Assembly (NCBI RefSeq): GCF_004362825.1
Contig: NZ_SNXZ01000003.1
Coordinates: 100,784 to 164,783 of the forward strand
From: Labedaea rhizosphaerae
GTDB taxonomy: Bacteria > Actinomycetota > Actinomycetes > Mycobacteriales > Pseudonocardiaceae
Direction: 5' to 3'
Length of the DNA stretch: 64,000 nucleotides
In this document: piece after piece, positions 1 to 8,865 of the stretch
Layout of the letters: each line of letters opens with the position of its first letter
How positions within the stretch are numbered: position 1 is the stretch's first letter
The notes under the pieces: model-generated
What the model was told of the DNA's origin: nothing
Databases searched by the model: none
The model's input: the letters and a program-made list of their open reading frames with translations, nothing else
Position numbers and translations under genes: made by a program

Positions 1-142
1 AGGATTCCCCGTCCATCAGACCGAAGTCCCTTGTCCGGCACTGTGCTGCGGTGTCCATGTCCTCGCCCATCAGGATTCCCCGTCCATCAGACCGAAGTCC
101 CTTGTCCGGCACTGTGCTGCGGTGTCCATGTCCTCGCCCATC
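1..142 (-). repeat. 71-bp tandem repeat copied from the trpB 3' end
   Basis: Two complete 71-bp units (1-71 and 72-142) sit directly downstream of trpB. Both resemble the last ~60 bp of trpB itself (143-203). The units are identical to each other. They differ from the parent mainly by a short insertion in the middle, where trpB reads KYF and the copies read QCRTRDF. Because 71 is not a multiple of three, each unit resets the frame. The array reaches base 1 of the window, so its true copy number is unknown. It lies where the trpB-trpA junction would be expected. Confidence 0.9.
70..141 (-). CDS. 23-codon mini-ORF, stop-start coupled to trpB
   Basis: One 71-bp repeat unit read on the minus strand is an open frame of 23 codons starting [10 protein letters not shown] and ending DFGLMDGES, the same last residues as TrpB. 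Its ATG shares one base with the trpB TGA stop (TGATG). Its own TGA shares one base with the ATG of the next unit, which begins at 70 and would end one base beyond the window. This allows termination-reinitiation from trpB through each unit. Whether the peptides are made or matter is unknown; the frame may just be a by-product of the duplication. Confidence 0.35.
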   Translation of the reverse strand: MGEDMDTAAQCRTRDFGLMDGES

Positions 143-1403
143 AGGATTCCCCGTCCATCAGACCGAAGTACTTCGCTGCGGTGTCCATGTCCTTGTCGCC
201 GCGACCGGACAGGCTCACCAGGATCACGCCCTCGGGACCCAGTTCCTGACCGAGCTTCATGGCTCCGGCCAGCGCGTGCGACGACTCGATCGCCGGGATG
301 ATGCCCTCGGTGCGCGACAGCAGCCGGAACGCGGTCATCGCCTCGTCGTCGGTCACCGACCGGTACTCGGCGCGGCCGCTGTCCTTGAGGTAGGAGTGCT
401 CGGGTCCGACGCCCGGGTAGTCCAGGCCCGCGGAGATCGAGTATGCCTCGATGGTCTGGCCGTCCTCGTCCTGCAGCAGGTAGGAGAACGCGCCGTGCAG
501 CATGCCCGGCGTGCCCTCGGACAGGGTCGCGCCGTGCTCGCCGGAGTCGATGCCGTGCCCGCCGGGTTCCAGGCCGACCAGGCGCACGTCCTTGTCGTCG
601 ATGAACCCGTGGAAGATGCCGATCGCGTTGGACCCGCCACCGACGCAAGCGGCCACGACGTCGGGCAGCCGACCGGCCTTCTCCAGCATCTGCTGGCGGG
701 CCTCGGCGCCGATCACCTTGTGGAAGTTGCGCACCAGCACCGGGAACGGGTGCGCGCCGGCCGCCGTGCCCAGCAGGTAGTGCGTGGTGTCCACATTGGT
801 CACCCAGTCGCGCAGCGCCTCGTTGATGGCGTCCTTGAGGGTGCGCGAACCGGTCTTCACCGGGATGACCTCGGCGCCGAGCAGCCGCATCCGGGCGACG
901 TTCAACGCCTGGCGCTCGGTGTCGACCTCGCCCATGTAGATCGTGCAGTCGAGGCCGAAGAGCGCGCACGCCGTCGCGGTGGCGACACCGTGCTGACCCG
1001 CGCCGGTCTCGGCGATGACCCGCTTCTTGCCCATCCGCTTGGTGAGCAACGCCTGGCCCAGCACATTGTTGATCTTGTGAGAGCCGGTGTGGTTGAGGTC
1101 CTCGCGCTTGAGCCAGATCTGCGCACCACCGCAGTGCTCGGCGAACCGGGGCGCCTCGGTCAGCAGCGACGGGCGGCCCGCGTAGTCACGCAGCAGCTTG
1201 TGGAACTCGTCGAGGAAGTCCGGATCGACGCGGGCCTTGTCGTACTCGGCGGAGAGCTCCTCCAGGGCGCCGATCAGCGCCTCGGGCATGAAGCGCCCGC
1301 CGAACGGGCCGAAGTGGCCGCGCTCGTCGGGGTCGTGCTCCGACGGGGCGTGCAGGTCCTTGTCGTCCAGCTCCGGAGCCTGGTCAGTCTGGTCCCCGCT
1401 CAT
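141..1403 (-). CDS. trpB: Tryptophan synthase beta chain
   Basis: PLP enzyme that joins indole (channelled from TrpA) with L-serine to give L-tryptophan in the cytoplasm. The 420-residue protein has the family's usual length. It carries the PLP lysine in HTGSHKIN (K110), the phosphate-binding glycine loop GGGSN (255-259), and the conserved GQHGVATA and [12 protein letters not shown] segments. The start is the ATG at 1403, which overlaps the trpC stop by ATGA, so the two are translationally coupled. An upstream extension in the same frame runs through trpC and is not real. Downstream, the expected trpA is not reached because the window ends in a tandem repeat made from this gene's 3' end. Confidence 0.97.
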   Translation of the reverse strand: MSGDQTDQAPELDDKDLHAPSEHDPDERGHFGPFGGRFMPEALIGALEELSAEYDKARVDPDFLDEFHKLLRDYAGRPSLLTEAPRFAEHCGGAQIWLKREDLNHTGSHKINNVLGQALLTKRMGKKRVIAETGAGQHGVATATACALFGLDCTIYMGEVDTERQALNVARMRLLGAEVIPVKTGSRTLKDAINEALRDWVTNVDTTHYLLGTAAGAHPFPVLVRNFHKVIGAEARQQMLEKAGRLPDVVAACVGGGSNAIGIFHGFIDDKDVRLVGLEPGGHGIDSGEHGATLSEGTPGMLHGAFSYLLQDEDGQTIEAYSISAGLDYPGVGPEHSYLKDSGRAEYRSVTDDEAMTAFRLLSRTEGIIPAIESSHALAGAMKLGQELGPEGVILVSLSGRGDKDMDTAAKYFGLMDGES

Positions 1404-2209
1404 CGGCTCGGCCTCGGGCAGGCCGGGTGCGAACCGGCGGTGACCAGCTTGACCAGCGCGGCCTTCGGGTCGTCGCTGGCCACGAGCCCCTCGCCGACCA
1501 GCACGGCGTCCGCGCCGGCCCCGGCGTAGGTCATCAGGTCGCTGGGCCCGCGCACGCCGGACTCGGCCACCTTCACGGTCTCGAACGGCAGGCCGGTCGC
1601 GATGCGGTGGAACATGTCGCGGTCGACCTCGAGGGTGTGCAGGTTGCGGGCGTTCACGCCGATCACCGACGCGCCCGCCTCCAGCGCGCGGTCGGCCTCC
1701 TCGGCGGTGTGCACCTCGACCAGCGCGGTCATCCCGAGCGACTCGACGCGGTCGAGCAACGACACGAGCGCGTTCTGCTCGAGCGCGGCCACGATCAGCA
1801 GCACCAGGTCGGCGCCGTGCGCGCGGGCCTCGTGCACCTGGTACGGGCTGACGATGAAGTCCTTGCGCAGCAAGGGAACGTCGACCGCGGCGCGGACCGC
1901 GTCGAAGTCGGCGAGCGAGCCGCCGAAGCGCCGCTGCTCGGTCAGCACGCTGATCACCCGCGCGCCGGCGTCGGCGTAGTCGCGGGCCAGCTCGGCCGGG
2001 TCGGCGATGTCGGCGAGGTCGCCCTTGGACGGGCTGCGCCGCTTGACCTCGGCGATCACGCCCACGTCGGACCCGCGCAGCGCGCTGAACGCGTCCTTGG
2101 GCGCCGGCGCCTTCGCGGCCAGCTCCTTCAGCTGCTCGAACGGCAGCGCGGCCTCCCGCACGGCCAGGTCCTCGCGCACACCGTCGATGATCGAATCGAG
2201 AACACTCAT
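1400..2209 (-). CDS. trpC: Indole-3-glycerol phosphate synthase
   Basis: TIM-barrel enzyme that closes the indole ring from CdRP, the fourth step of tryptophan synthesis. The 269-residue product shows the N-terminal signature [13 protein letters not shown], the LLRKDFIV strand, [10 protein letters not shown]-like loop ([10 protein letters not shown]) and AESGV near the C-terminus. The ATG at 2209 is chosen because a strong GGAGGT ribosome site lies five bases before it; a longer in-frame extension lacks this and has no homology. It overlaps trpB by ATGA. Upstream there are 235 bp to the Trp-associated membrane protein gene, holding a conserved 82-nt hairpin. Confidence 0.97.
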   Translation of the reverse strand: MSVLDSIIDGVREDLAVREAALPFEQLKELAAKAPAPKDAFSALRGSDVGVIAEVKRRSPSKGDLADIADPAELARDYADAGARVISVLTEQRRFGGSLADFDAVRAAVDVPLLRKDFIVSPYQVHEARAHGADLVLLIVAALEQNALVSLLDRVESLGMTALVEVHTAEEADRALEAGASVIGVNARNLHTLEVDRDMFHRIATGLPFETVKVAESGVRGPSDLMTYAGAGADAVLVGEGLVASDDPKAALVKLVTAGSHPACPRPSR

Positions 2210-2281
2210 GCCGCACCTCCAAGGGTGCCGACCGGTTGCGCTGCCACGGGCTTGATCCCGCACCCCGTCACGTCGACGAGT

Positions 2282-2363
2282 CTTATTCCCACTTCGCCCC
2301 CGGACGACCGAACGCGCACACCGAGTCCCGTTGGCACCTGACCATCGGGCTCGTGTGAATAAG
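2282..2363 (-). repeat. 82-nt conserved intergenic hairpin, copy 1 (upstream of trpC)
   Basis: On the plus strand the element opens with CTTATTCCCACTTCGCCCC and closes with CGGGCTCGTGTGAATAAG; the outer seven bases pair perfectly. A second element of exactly the same length lies at 53992-54073, upstream of lspA. Both ends are nearly identical while the middle ~40 nt differ. In the outer stem one T-A pair here is a C-G pair there, a compensatory change. It lies 73 nt upstream of the trpC start in the sense direction. It may be an RNA hairpin (attenuator or processing site) or a small mobile repeat; nothing here decides which. Confidence 0.6.
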
Positions 2364-2444
2364 CCTCGCTCACAAGCAGTGCCCCTTCCGCCCGGAATGG
2401 ATGCTAACCCCGTCCACTTGGCCACTTCCGGTCAGGGTCGGCGC

Positions 2445-3023
2445 TCACCCGGACCGGGTAGTCGGGTCCTCACCCTGCGAAAGTGCCTGCCACAACTCGG
2501 AGTCCGCGTCCTTGGGCCGTTCGCGCGCCGGTCCGCTCTGATACGACGAGCCCAACCGGGGCATCCCCGTGGAGTAACGCACCACCAGCGCGCCCGCCGC
2601 CAGGACGAGCACGCCACCGAGCCCGGCAACCGTTCTGGCCCAAGGGAACAACGACCCACCGGTACTCGCTTCGCCGGCCAGCAGGGCCAGCAGCGGCGTG
2701 CCGAACCCGGCGAGCGCGAGCAGGCCGCCGACCACCCGCCGCGCCCAGCCGCCGACCGCGATCGTGCCCGCGATCCCGGCCAGCGCGAGCAAGGCGAGCG
2801 GCACCAGGGCGGGCACCTCGTCCCCGCCGGTGTGCCGCACGGGGATGCGCGCGCCCGATCCCGGCCGGATCTCGATCGCCGTGGTCCACGTCAGCCGCGC
2901 GGCGAACCACAACGCGACCGCACCGGCCAGCAACAGCACCACGACCAGCAGGAGCGCCTTGCGGCCCGGGGCTGTCTTGCGGTCCGGGGCTGTTTCGCGG
3001 CCCTGGTCAGGCACCGGAGGCAC
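2445..3023 (-). CDS. Trp biosynthesis-associated membrane protein
   Basis: The 192-residue protein has four hydrophobic segments (about 23-43, 73-93, 97-116 and 127-147), a polar N-terminus and a charged cytoplasmic-looking tail. Its place between trpE and trpC matches the actinobacterial family annotated as Trp biosynthesis-associated membrane protein. I know of no established biochemical role for that family; involvement in tryptophan physiology is inferred from conserved position. The GTG start at 3023 overlaps the trpE stop by 17 bp; a second in-frame GTG at 3014 is equally possible. Confidence 0.8.
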   Translation of the reverse strand: MPPVPDQGRETAPDRKTAPGRKALLLVVVLLLAGAVALWFAARLTWTTAIEIRPGSGARIPVRHTGGDEVPALVPLALLALAGIAGTIAVGGWARRVVGGLLALAGFGTPLLALLAGEASTGGSLFPWARTVAGLGGVLVLAAGALVVRYSTGMPRLGSSYQSGPARERPKDADSELWQALSQGEDPTTRSG

Positions 3024-4569
3024 CGGCCGGGCGCATGGTCCCCGCGGCGGCGATCGCGGCGAGCACCGCGCGGGCCTTGTTCACGCACTCGGTGTCCTCG
3101 GCGACGGGGTCGGAATCGGCGACGACCCCGGCCCCGGCCTGCACGTATGCGACGCCGTCGCGGACGACCGCCGTGCGGATGGCGATCGCGGTGTCGGCAT
3201 CCCCGGCGAAGTCCAGGTAGCCGACGACCCCGCCGTAGAGGCCACGGCGGGTGGGTTCCAGCTGCTCGATCAGCTCCATCGCCCGCGGCTTCGGCGCACC
3301 GGACAGGGTGCCTGCCGGGAAGCAGGCGGCGACCGCGTCGAACGCCGTCTTGCCCTCGGCCAGCTCGCCGGTCACGGTCGACACGATGTGCATGACGTGG
3401 CTGTAGCGCTCGACCCGGAAGAACTCGACCACGTGCACCGAGCCGGGCCGGCAGACCCGGCCGAGGTCGTTGCGGCCGAGGTCCACGAGCATCAGGTGCT
3501 CGGCGCGCTCCTTCTCGTCGGCCAGCAGGTCCTTCTCCAGCAGCGCGTCCTCGTCCGGGTCGGGGCTGCGCCAGCGCGTGCCCGCGATCGGGTGCATGGT
3601 CGCCTTGCGGTCGTGCACGGTGACCAGGGCCTCCGGGCTCGACCCGACGATGGTGAACCCGTCGAGGCGCAGCAGGTACATGTACGGGCTCGGGTTCGTG
3701 TTGCGCAGCACCCGGTAGATGTCGAGCGGGTCGGAGTCGGTCGCCATCTCGAACCGCTGCGAGATCACCGTCTGGAACGCCTCACCCGCGCGGATGGCCT
3801 CCTTGGCGGTGAGCACGGCCTGCCCGTACTCCTCGGTGGTGCGCCGGCGGGTGAACTCCGGCTTCGGCCGGTCGAACACGACCGCGCTCGGCTCGGCGGG
3901 CGTGCGCAGGCCCTCGGTCATGACGTCGAGCCTGCGGACGGCGTCGTCGTAGGCGGCGTCGACCCGCTCGGGGCTGTCGTCCCAGTTCACCGCGTTGGCG
4001 ATGAGCGTGATCGTGCCCTCGTGGTGGTCGAGCGCGGCGAGGTCGGTGGCCAGCAGCATCACCAGTTCGGGCAGCTTCAGGTCGTCGACGCAGAGGTCCG
4101 GCAGGCGTTCGAGGCGGCGCACGGCGTCGTAGCCGATGAACCCGACCATGCCGCCGGTCAGCGGCGGCAGACCCGGCAGCGGCTCGGTGTGCAGGGCCTC
4201 GAGGGTCTCGCGCAACGCGACCAGCGGGTCGCCACCGGCCGGGAGGCCGACCGGCGGCGTGCCGGTCCAGTAGGCCTCGCCGCCGCGCGCGGTGAGCGCG
4301 GCGGGGCTGTGCACGCCGACGAACGACCAGCGCGACCACGACCGGCCGTTCTCCGCGGACTCGAACAGGAAAGTGCCGGGCCGCTGCCCGGCGAGTTTGC
4401 GGTAGACCCCGACCGGCGTCTCGCCGTCGCCGAGGACCGTGCGGACCACGGGGACGACGCGCCGCTCGGCGGCCAGGGCGTGGAATTCCTCGCGGGTCGG
4501 GCGCACGACGCCCATTCCGGCCGGGGCGGGTATGGATCCAACAGCGGTCGTGGACGTCGCAGTCGACAT
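3007..4569 (-). CDS. trpE: Anthranilate synthase component I
   Basis: Converts chorismate with ammonia or glutamine to anthranilate, the first committed step of tryptophan synthesis, normally with a TrpG glutamine amidotransferase (not seen in this window). About 520 residues with the chorismate-binding C-terminal domain: [55 protein letters not shown] and GGVVGYLDF in order. The N-terminal domain carries the usual [10 protein letters not shown] start. The ATG at 4569 gives a normal N-terminus, but its GGAGG is only two bases upstream; ATG 4578 is the alternative. First gene of the minus-strand trp operon, divergent from a TetR gene. Confidence 0.95.
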   Translation of the reverse strand: MSTATSTTAVGSIPAPAGMGVVRPTREEFHALAAERRVVPVVRTVLGDGETPVGVYRKLAGQRPGTFLFESAENGRSWSRWSFVGVHSPAALTARGGEAYWTGTPPVGLPAGGDPLVALRETLEALHTEPLPGLPPLTGGMVGFIGYDAVRRLERLPDLCVDDLKLPELVMLLATDLAALDHHEGTITLIANAVNWDDSPERVDAAYDDAVRRLDVMTEGLRTPAEPSAVVFDRPKPEFTRRRTTEEYGQAVLTAKEAIRAGEAFQTVISQRFEMATDSDPLDIYRVLRNTNPSPYMYLLRLDGFTIVGSSPEALVTVHDRKATMHPIAGTRWRSPDPDEDALLEKDLLADEKERAEHLMLVDLGRNDLGRVCRPGSVHVVEFFRVERYSHVMHIVSTVTGELAEGKTAFDAVAACFPAGTLSGAPKPRAMELIEQLEPTRRGLYGGVVGYLDFAGDADTAIAIRTAVVRDGVAYVQAGAGVVADSDPVAEDTECVNKARAVLAAIAAAGTMRPAGASGA

Positions 4570-4594
4570 GGCCTCCATTGTGCCGTGCGTGCCC

Positions 4595-4613
4595 GGCCGG
4601 ATGCTCTCCGGCC
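4595..4613. promoter_or_regulatory. Inverted repeat between trpE and tetR
   Basis: GGCCGGA-TGCTC-TCCGGCC, seven-base perfect arms with a five-base loop, in the 92-bp gap between divergent trpE and a TetR gene. It could be a leader hairpin for trpE or an operator for the TetR protein. No short frame with consecutive Trp codons precedes trpE, so classical ribosome-mediated attenuation is not supported. Confidence 0.35.
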
Positions 4614-4661
4614 ACAATTCATGGGATGTTGGAAAAGCAGGACCCGCTGGGTGATGATGGG

Positions 4662-5279
4662 ATGATGAGCGTGACCCGAGGCGAAGAATCGGCCGTGAAG
4701 CGGCGCGGCAGGCGACCCGCGGGCGCGGACACCCGCAGCGCGCTCGTGTCGGCCGCGCGGGCGGTGTTCGCCGAGCAGGGTTACGACGGCGCGACGGTTC
4801 GCTCCATCGCGACCCGCGCGGGCGTGGACGCGGCCATGGTCAACCACTGGTTCGGGGGCAAGGAGGGCCTGTTCGCCGAGGCGATCCTCGACCTGCCGAT
4901 CAAGCCGAACGACATCCTCGCCCTGCTGAACGCGGGTCCGGTCGACGAGCTGGGCCCGCGGATCGTGCGGACGTTCCTCACCGTCTGGGACGACACCGGC
5001 GGCGAGCACTTCGCCGCGCTGGTGCGCAGCGTGACCGGCCACGAGGCGGCGGCCCACGTGCTGCGCGACTTCTTCCTCAAGCACGTGTTCATCTCGCTGG
5101 CCAACACCGTGACCGAGGACCGGCCCGACCTGCGCGCCAACCTGGTCGCCTCGCAGCTGGTCGGCATGGGCGTGGCCCGCTACGTGATCAAGTTCGAGCC
5201 GCTGGCCCACACCCCGATCCCCGAACTCGTCGCCGCGGTCGGGCCCACGCTGCAGCGCTACCTGACCGGCGAGCTCTGA
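4662..5279 (+). CDS. TetR/AcrR family transcriptional regulator
   Basis: About 205 residues. The N-terminal helix-turn-helix reads [45 protein letters not shown], typical of TetR DNA-binding domains. The C-terminal half closely parallels the TetR protein at 7519-8091 (for example [11 protein letters not shown] here, [11 protein letters not shown] there), so the two look like paralogues. It is divergent from trpE; its target is not known, and an exporter or itself is as likely as trpE. ATG 4662 or 4665 are both possible starts. Its last 22 bases overlap the hisI 3' end tail to tail. Confidence 0.85.
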   Translation: MMSVTRGEESAVKRRGRRPAGADTRSALVSAARAVFAEQGYDGATVRSIATRAGVDAAMVNHWFGGKEGLFAEAILDLPIKPNDILALLNAGPVDELGPRIVRTFLTVWDDTGGEHFAALVRSVTGHEAAAHVLRDFFLKHVFISLANTVTEDRPDLRANLVASQLVGMGVARYVIKFEPLAHTPIPELVAAVGPTLQRYLTGEL

Positions 5280-5620
5280 TCCGTCAGCAGCACGTCGCTG
5301 TCGAAGCAAGTGTGGGTTCCGGTGTGGCAGGCGGGACCGGTCTGGTCGACCTCGACCAGCACCGCGTCGCCATCGCAGTCGAGGCGCACCGAGCGCACGT
5401 GCTGGCGGTGCCCCGACGTCTCGCCCTTGACCCACTGGCGGTTGCGGCTGCGCGAGAAGTAGGTCGCCTCGCGGGTGGCCAAGGTCCGGGCCAGGGCCTC
5501 GTCGTCCATCCAGGCCACCATCAGCACGTCGCCGGTGCCGTGCTGCTGCACCACCGCGCAGACCAGGCCCTCGGCGTTGCGCTTGAGCCGTGCACTGATG
5601 GCCGGGTCCAATCCGCTCAC
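5258..5620 (-). CDS. hisI: Phosphoribosyl-AMP cyclohydrolase
   Basis: Opens the purine ring of PR-AMP, the third step of histidine synthesis. The 120-residue single-domain protein lacks the HisE domain found in fused versions. Conserved segments are [16 protein letters not shown][11 protein letters not shown] and the metal-binding D-x-D-x-D region with C-x-TG-x-HTCF ([10 protein letters not shown] then [10 protein letters not shown]). The GTG at 5620 gives the normal N-terminus ([15 protein letters not shown]). The 3' end overlaps the TetR gene by 22 bp in a convergent arrangement. It is separated from the other his blocks. Confidence 0.95.
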   Translation of the reverse strand: MSGLDPAISARLKRNAEGLVCAVVQQHGTGDVLMVAWMDDEALARTLATREATYFSRSRNRQWVKGETSGHRQHVRSVRLDCDGDAVLVEVDQTGPACHTGTHTCFDSDVLLTDQSSPVR

Positions 5621-5643
5621 CCGGCCATCATCGCACCCGCGCT

Positions 5644-6207
5644 CTAGAAGCCGTCGGAGAACTTGCCGCCGCACTTGTCGGTCAGCGTCTGCCCGGCGTT
5701 CTTGACCTCGGTCGAGTTCAGCACGGCCGAGTTGTCGAGCTTGTCGAGGTCACCGACGGTCTTGATCTCGCCGAGGGCCTTGGTCAGCGCCGTCGCCGTG
5801 ACGGTCAGCGCGTCGCCCAGCTCGGTGTCGGTGGCGATCTTGCCCTGGGCGGTGAACGTGGTGGCGATCTTGCCCATGTTGCGCTTGAACACGGTGACCG
5901 CGGCCTTCTGCGCGTCACCGCCGTTGCTCTTGGCTTCGGCGATCACGTCGGTCTTCATCTTGTCCTGGGCGACCAGGTCCAGGGACTTCTCGGCCGTGGC
6001 GCACACCTGCTTGGTGTTGCCCGCGGCGTCGGTCGACCCGCCGGCGCTCGACGACGGCGCCGAAGCCGACGAGCTCGCCGCGGGCGTGCTGGTCGCGGTG
6101 GTGGTCGTGGGCGTCTTGGCGGCGGTGTCGTCCCCGCCGGAACACCCGGAGAGCAGGGCGGCAGCCACCGCGGCGGTGAACATGGCGGTGACGAGTGCTG
6201 TGCGCAT
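5644..6207 (-). CDS. Putative lipoprotein, helical, unknown function
   Basis: 187 residues with a lipoprotein signal peptide ([19 protein letters not shown] then lipobox LSGC), followed by a Thr/Ser/Ala-rich linker of about 35 residues and an Ala/Lys-rich, mostly helical domain with two cysteines (one near CATAEK, one near the end, DKCGGKF) that could form a disulfide. I do not recognise a functional family. The ATG at 6207 has GAGGGG six bases upstream. A 10-bp perfect inverted repeat lies 18 bases before the start. Probably exported and anchored to the outer face of the membrane. Confidence 0.8.
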   Translation of the reverse strand: MRTALVTAMFTAAVAAALLSGCSGGDDTAAKTPTTTTATSTPAASSSASAPSSSAGGSTDAAGNTKQVCATAEKSLDLVAQDKMKTDVIAEAKSNGGDAQKAAVTVFKRNMGKIATTFTAQGKIATDTELGDALTVTATALTKALGEIKTVGDLDKLDNSAVLNSTEVKNAGQTLTDKCGGKFSDGF

Positions 6208-6224
6208 GGAATCCCCTCGGGTGT

Positions 6225-6248
6225 CATCCGGCCGGATTCGGCCGGATG
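6225..6248. promoter_or_regulatory. Perfect inverted repeat upstream of lipoprotein gene
   Basis: CATCCGGCCG-GATT-CGGCCGGATG: two perfect 10-base arms around a four-base spacer, ending 18 bases before the ATG of the lipoprotein gene. Symmetry and position suggest a dimeric repressor operator or a leader hairpin. No cognate regulator can be named. Confidence 0.45.
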
Positions 6249-6299
6249 GCGCAAAGGGTATCCGTCCCGATTTCCGGAGATGCCCGGAATGGGGAAACG

Positions 6300-6698
6300 T
6301 CAGGCGCGACCGGCGAGGTGCATGCGCGCGGGCTTGGTGTTCACCAGCACGACCGAGTACAGGTAGGCCGCCGCGAGCACGCCGGACAGCGTGCGCAGCC
6401 ACCAGACCTGGTTGCCCATGACCACCAGCAGGTGCAGCAGCACCGGCAACACGGCCGCGATGCCGAAGAGCAACTGCACGTTGCGGGGCCGCCAGATCAA
6501 CAGCGCGACCGCGACGACGGCCAGCACGAGCAGGTAGATCGGCACCGGCAGCAGCCCGCTGCCGCCCTCGGTGATCTGCCGGACGATGGCCACCAGCAGG
6601 AACACCAGCGCGGCGCCGGCGTTGACCCCCATGGCCAGCCACACCTCGAGCGGGCGCCGGGTCATGGCCGTCAGCTGCTTCGGATCCTCTTCGGTCAC
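6300..6698 (-). CDS. Small integral membrane protein
   Basis: 132 residues with four predicted membrane segments (about 18-40, 48-68, 72-94 and 98-118) and short loops; family not recognised. GTG start at 6698 overlaps the hisF stop by GTGA, so it is translationally coupled to hisF and probably cotranscribed. The link to histidine synthesis is only positional. Confidence 0.75.
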   Translation of the reverse strand: MTEEDPKQLTAMTRRPLEVWLAMGVNAGAALVFLLVAIVRQITEGGSGLLPVPIYLLVLAVVAVALLIWRPRNVQLLFGIAAVLPVLLHLLVVMGNQVWWLRTLSGVLAAAYLYSVVLVNTKPARMHLAGRA

Positions 6699-7468
6699 CG
6701 CACCTCAACTCCCGCCGCGGCAAGGGTTTGCTTGACCTCGCCGATCCGCAACTGTCCGAAGTGGAACACGCTGGCCGCGAGCACCGCGTCCGCGCCGGCC
6801 GCGACCGCGGGCGGGAAGTGCGCGAGCTCGCCCGCGCCGCCGCTGGCGATCAACGGCACCTCGACCACGGCCCGCACCAGCTCCACCAGCGGCAGGTCGA
6901 AGCCCGCCTTGGTGCCGTCGGCGTCCATGGAGTTCAGCAGGATCTCCCCCGCGCCGAGTTCCTGCCCGCGCCGGGCCCACTCGACCGCGTCGATGCCGGT
7001 GCCGCGGCGGCCGCCGTGCGTGGTGACCTCGAAGCCGGACGGCGTCGGCGCGCCGCCCTCGGGCACCCGACGGGCGTCCACCGACAGCACCACGCACTGC
7101 GCGCCGAACCGGCGCGAGGCCTCGGCGAGGAACTCCGGTCGCGCGATGGCCGCGGTGTTGATGCTGACCTTGTCCGCGCCCGCCCGCAGCAGACGGTCCA
7201 CATCGGACACCTCACGGACGCCGCCGCCCACGGTCAGCGGGATGAAGACCTGCTCCGCGGTGCGGCGCACGACGTCGTAGGTGGTCTCGCGGTTGCCCGA
7301 GGACGCGGTCACGTCCAGGAAGGTCAGCTCGTCGGCGCCCTCGGCGTCGTAGACCCGGGCGAGCTCGACCGGGTCGCCGGCATCGCGCAGGTCGGTGAAG
7401 TTGACGCCCTTCACCACGCGTCCCGCGTCCACGTCGAGACACGGGATCACCCGCACCGCCACTGCCAT
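6695..7468 (-). CDS. hisF: Imidazole glycerol phosphate synthase cyclase subunit
   Basis: TIM-barrel subunit that, with HisH, converts PRFAR plus glutamine-derived ammonia to IGP and AICAR. 257 residues, normal length. Conserved catalytic aspartates sit in the opening [19 protein letters not shown] (first Asp) and in [15 protein letters not shown] (second Asp). Phosphate-binding loops GGGVR and IASGGAG are present. The ATG at 7468 is chosen because the extension before it lacks homology. It is about 5.6 kb from its partner hisH. The divergent TetR gene begins 50 bp away. Confidence 0.96.
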   Translation of the reverse strand: MAVAVRVIPCLDVDAGRVVKGVNFTDLRDAGDPVELARVYDAEGADELTFLDVTASSGNRETTYDVVRRTAEQVFIPLTVGGGVREVSDVDRLLRAGADKVSINTAAIARPEFLAEASRRFGAQCVVLSVDARRVPEGGAPTPSGFEVTTHGGRRGTGIDAVEWARRGQELGAGEILLNSMDADGTKAGFDLPLVELVRAVVEVPLIASGGAGELAHFPPAVAAGADAVLAASVFHFGQLRIGEVKQTLAAAGVEVR

Positions 7469-7518
7469 GCCGCCAAGCCTACGGGCCAGCGATACTGACC
7501 AGGGCAAGGGAGGACCAC

Positions 7519-8091
7519 ATGGCACGGGCGGGGCGGCGCCCCGGGCAGACCGAGACGCGCGAGGCGATCCTCGCGGCCGCGCGCGAGCGGTTCGGCACGC
7601 ACGGGTACGACGGCACGACCATCCGCGCCATCGCCGCCGACGCCGACGTGAACCCGGCCCTGGTGCACCACTTCTTCGGCAGCAAGGACAAGGTCTTCGC
7701 CGCGGCGATGCACCTGCCCGTCGACCCGGCCGTGATGGTCGGCACCATCCTCGACGGCCCGCGCTCGGGCGTCGGCGAGCGGCTGGTGCGCCTGTTCCTG
7801 ATGTTGTGGGAGACCCCGCAGCCGCGGGCCGCGTTCTTCGGGCTGCTGCGCTCGGTGTCCACCAACGAGCAGGCCGCGACGATGATGCGCCAGTTCATCC
7901 AGCGGGCCGTGCTGGCCAAGGTCGCCACGGAGCTGGGCGTGCCACCGCTGCGGGTGACCGGCATGGCCGCGCAGCTGTTCGGGCTCGCGCTGGTGCGGTA
8001 CGTGGTGAAGGTCGAGCCGCTGGCCGGGGCCTCGCACGACGAGGTCGTCGCCATGATCGCGCCGGTGTTGCAGGGCTACATCGGCGGCTGA
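7519..8091 (+). CDS. TetR family regulator upstream of ABC exporter
   Basis: 190 residues. The HTH is at about 13-58 ([45 protein letters not shown]). A ribosome site GGGAGG lies just before the ATG at 7519. The ABC exporter genes follow 51 bp downstream on the same strand, so it likely regulates them, as is common for TetR-exporter pairs. It is closely similar to the TetR at 4662-5279 across the C-terminal ligand domain. Confidence 0.88.
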   Translation: MARAGRRPGQTETREAILAAARERFGTHGYDGTTIRAIAADADVNPALVHHFFGSKDKVFAAAMHLPVDPAVMVGTILDGPRSGVGERLVRLFLMLWETPQPRAAFFGLLRSVSTNEQAATMMRQFIQRAVLAKVATELGVPPLRVTGMAAQLFGLALVRYVVKVEPLAGASHDEVVAMIAPVLQGYIGG

Positions 8092-8106
8092 AGGACCAAG
8101 TCCCGC

Positions 8107-8135
8107 TTGACAGCGGTTTTCCACGGCCGCAGAAT
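8107..8135 (+). promoter_or_regulatory. Vegetative-type promoter, leaderless ABC operon
   Basis: TTGACA (8107-8112), 17-bp spacer, CAGAAT (8130-8135). Transcription would start at about 8142, and the ATG is at 8143, so the mRNA would be leaderless. The -35 matches consensus exactly and the -10 matches 4 of 6. No ribosome site precedes the ATG, in agreement. Confidence 0.6.
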
Positions 8136-8142
8136 TAAACAC

Positions 8143-8865
8143 ATGACTAATTCCGCGATCGTCGTGGCCGGGCTCCGCGTCATCCGCGGTGGCCGCGACG
8201 TGCTCCGCGACCTCTCCTTCACCGTCGAGCCCGGCTCGGTGACCGGCCTGCTCGGGCCGAGCGGGTGCGGCAAGACCACGCTGATGCGCGCCATCGTCGG
8301 CGTCCAGCTCACCCACGGTGGGAGCGTGACCGTGCTCGGCGAACCGGCGGGCAGCAAGCCGCTGCGCAACCGGATCGGCTACGCCACCCAGAACCCGGCC
8401 GTCTACGCCGACCTGACGATCACCGAATCGCTGCGCTACTTCGCGTCCGTGCTCGGTGCGCCGCGCGCCTCGGTGGCCGAGGTGATCGAGCAGGTGGGCC
8501 TGACCTCGCACGCCGACGTGCTGGTAGGCCAGCTCTCCGGCGGCCAGCGCGGGCGGGCGAGCCTCGCCGTGGCCCTGCTCGGCTCCCCCGAACTGCTGGT
8601 GCTCGACGAGCCGACCGTCGGCCTCGACCCGGTGCTGCGCGAGCACCTGTGGGACCTGTTCCACCGGCTCGCCGCGCAGGGCACGACGCTCGTGGTGTCC
8701 AGCCACGTGATGGACGAGGCGGCGCGCTGCACGCGGCTGCTGCTCATGCGTGAAGGCGTGCTGCTCGCCGACGACTCGCCGGACGCGCTGCGCGCGGAGA
8801 CCGGCCAACAGGACCTGGAGCAAGCCTTCCTACACCTGGTGCGCGAGAAGGAGCACACCTCATGA
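8143..8865 (+). CDS. ABC transporter ATP-binding protein (ABC-2 exporter type)
   Basis: 240 residues with all nucleotide-binding motifs: Walker A GPSGCGKTT (38-46), Q-loop (ATQNPAVYADLT), signature LSGGQ, Walker B LLVLDEPT, and the switch histidine in VVSSHVMDEA. The layout with a single permease immediately after is that of drug- or lipid-type ABC-2 exporters. The ATG at 8143 follows a strong promoter without a leader. The stop overlaps the permease start by ATGA. Substrate unknown; the upstream TetR is the likely regulator. Confidence 0.92.
   Translation: MTNSAIVVAGLRVIRGGRDVLRDLSFTVEPGSVTGLLGPSGCGKTTLMRAIVGVQLTHGGSVTVLGEPAGSKPLRNRIGYATQNPAVYADLTITESLRYFASVLGAPRASVAEVIEQVGLTSHADVLVGQLSGGQRGRASLAVALLGSPELLVLDEPTVGLDPVLREHLWDLFHRLAAQGTTLVVSSHVMDEAARCTRLLLMREGVLLADDSPDALRAETGQQDLEQAFLHLVREKEHTS

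Noticed and set aside
51-1529. Long plus-strand frame opposite trpB
   Set aside because: Antisense frame produced by high-GC codon bias; it has no recognisable motif and the minus-strand trpB and trpC are certain.
4570-4661. Trp attenuator leader before trpE
   Set aside because: The short frame starting MNCGRRA has a single Trp near its end and no run of Trp codons, and it overlaps trpE out of frame.
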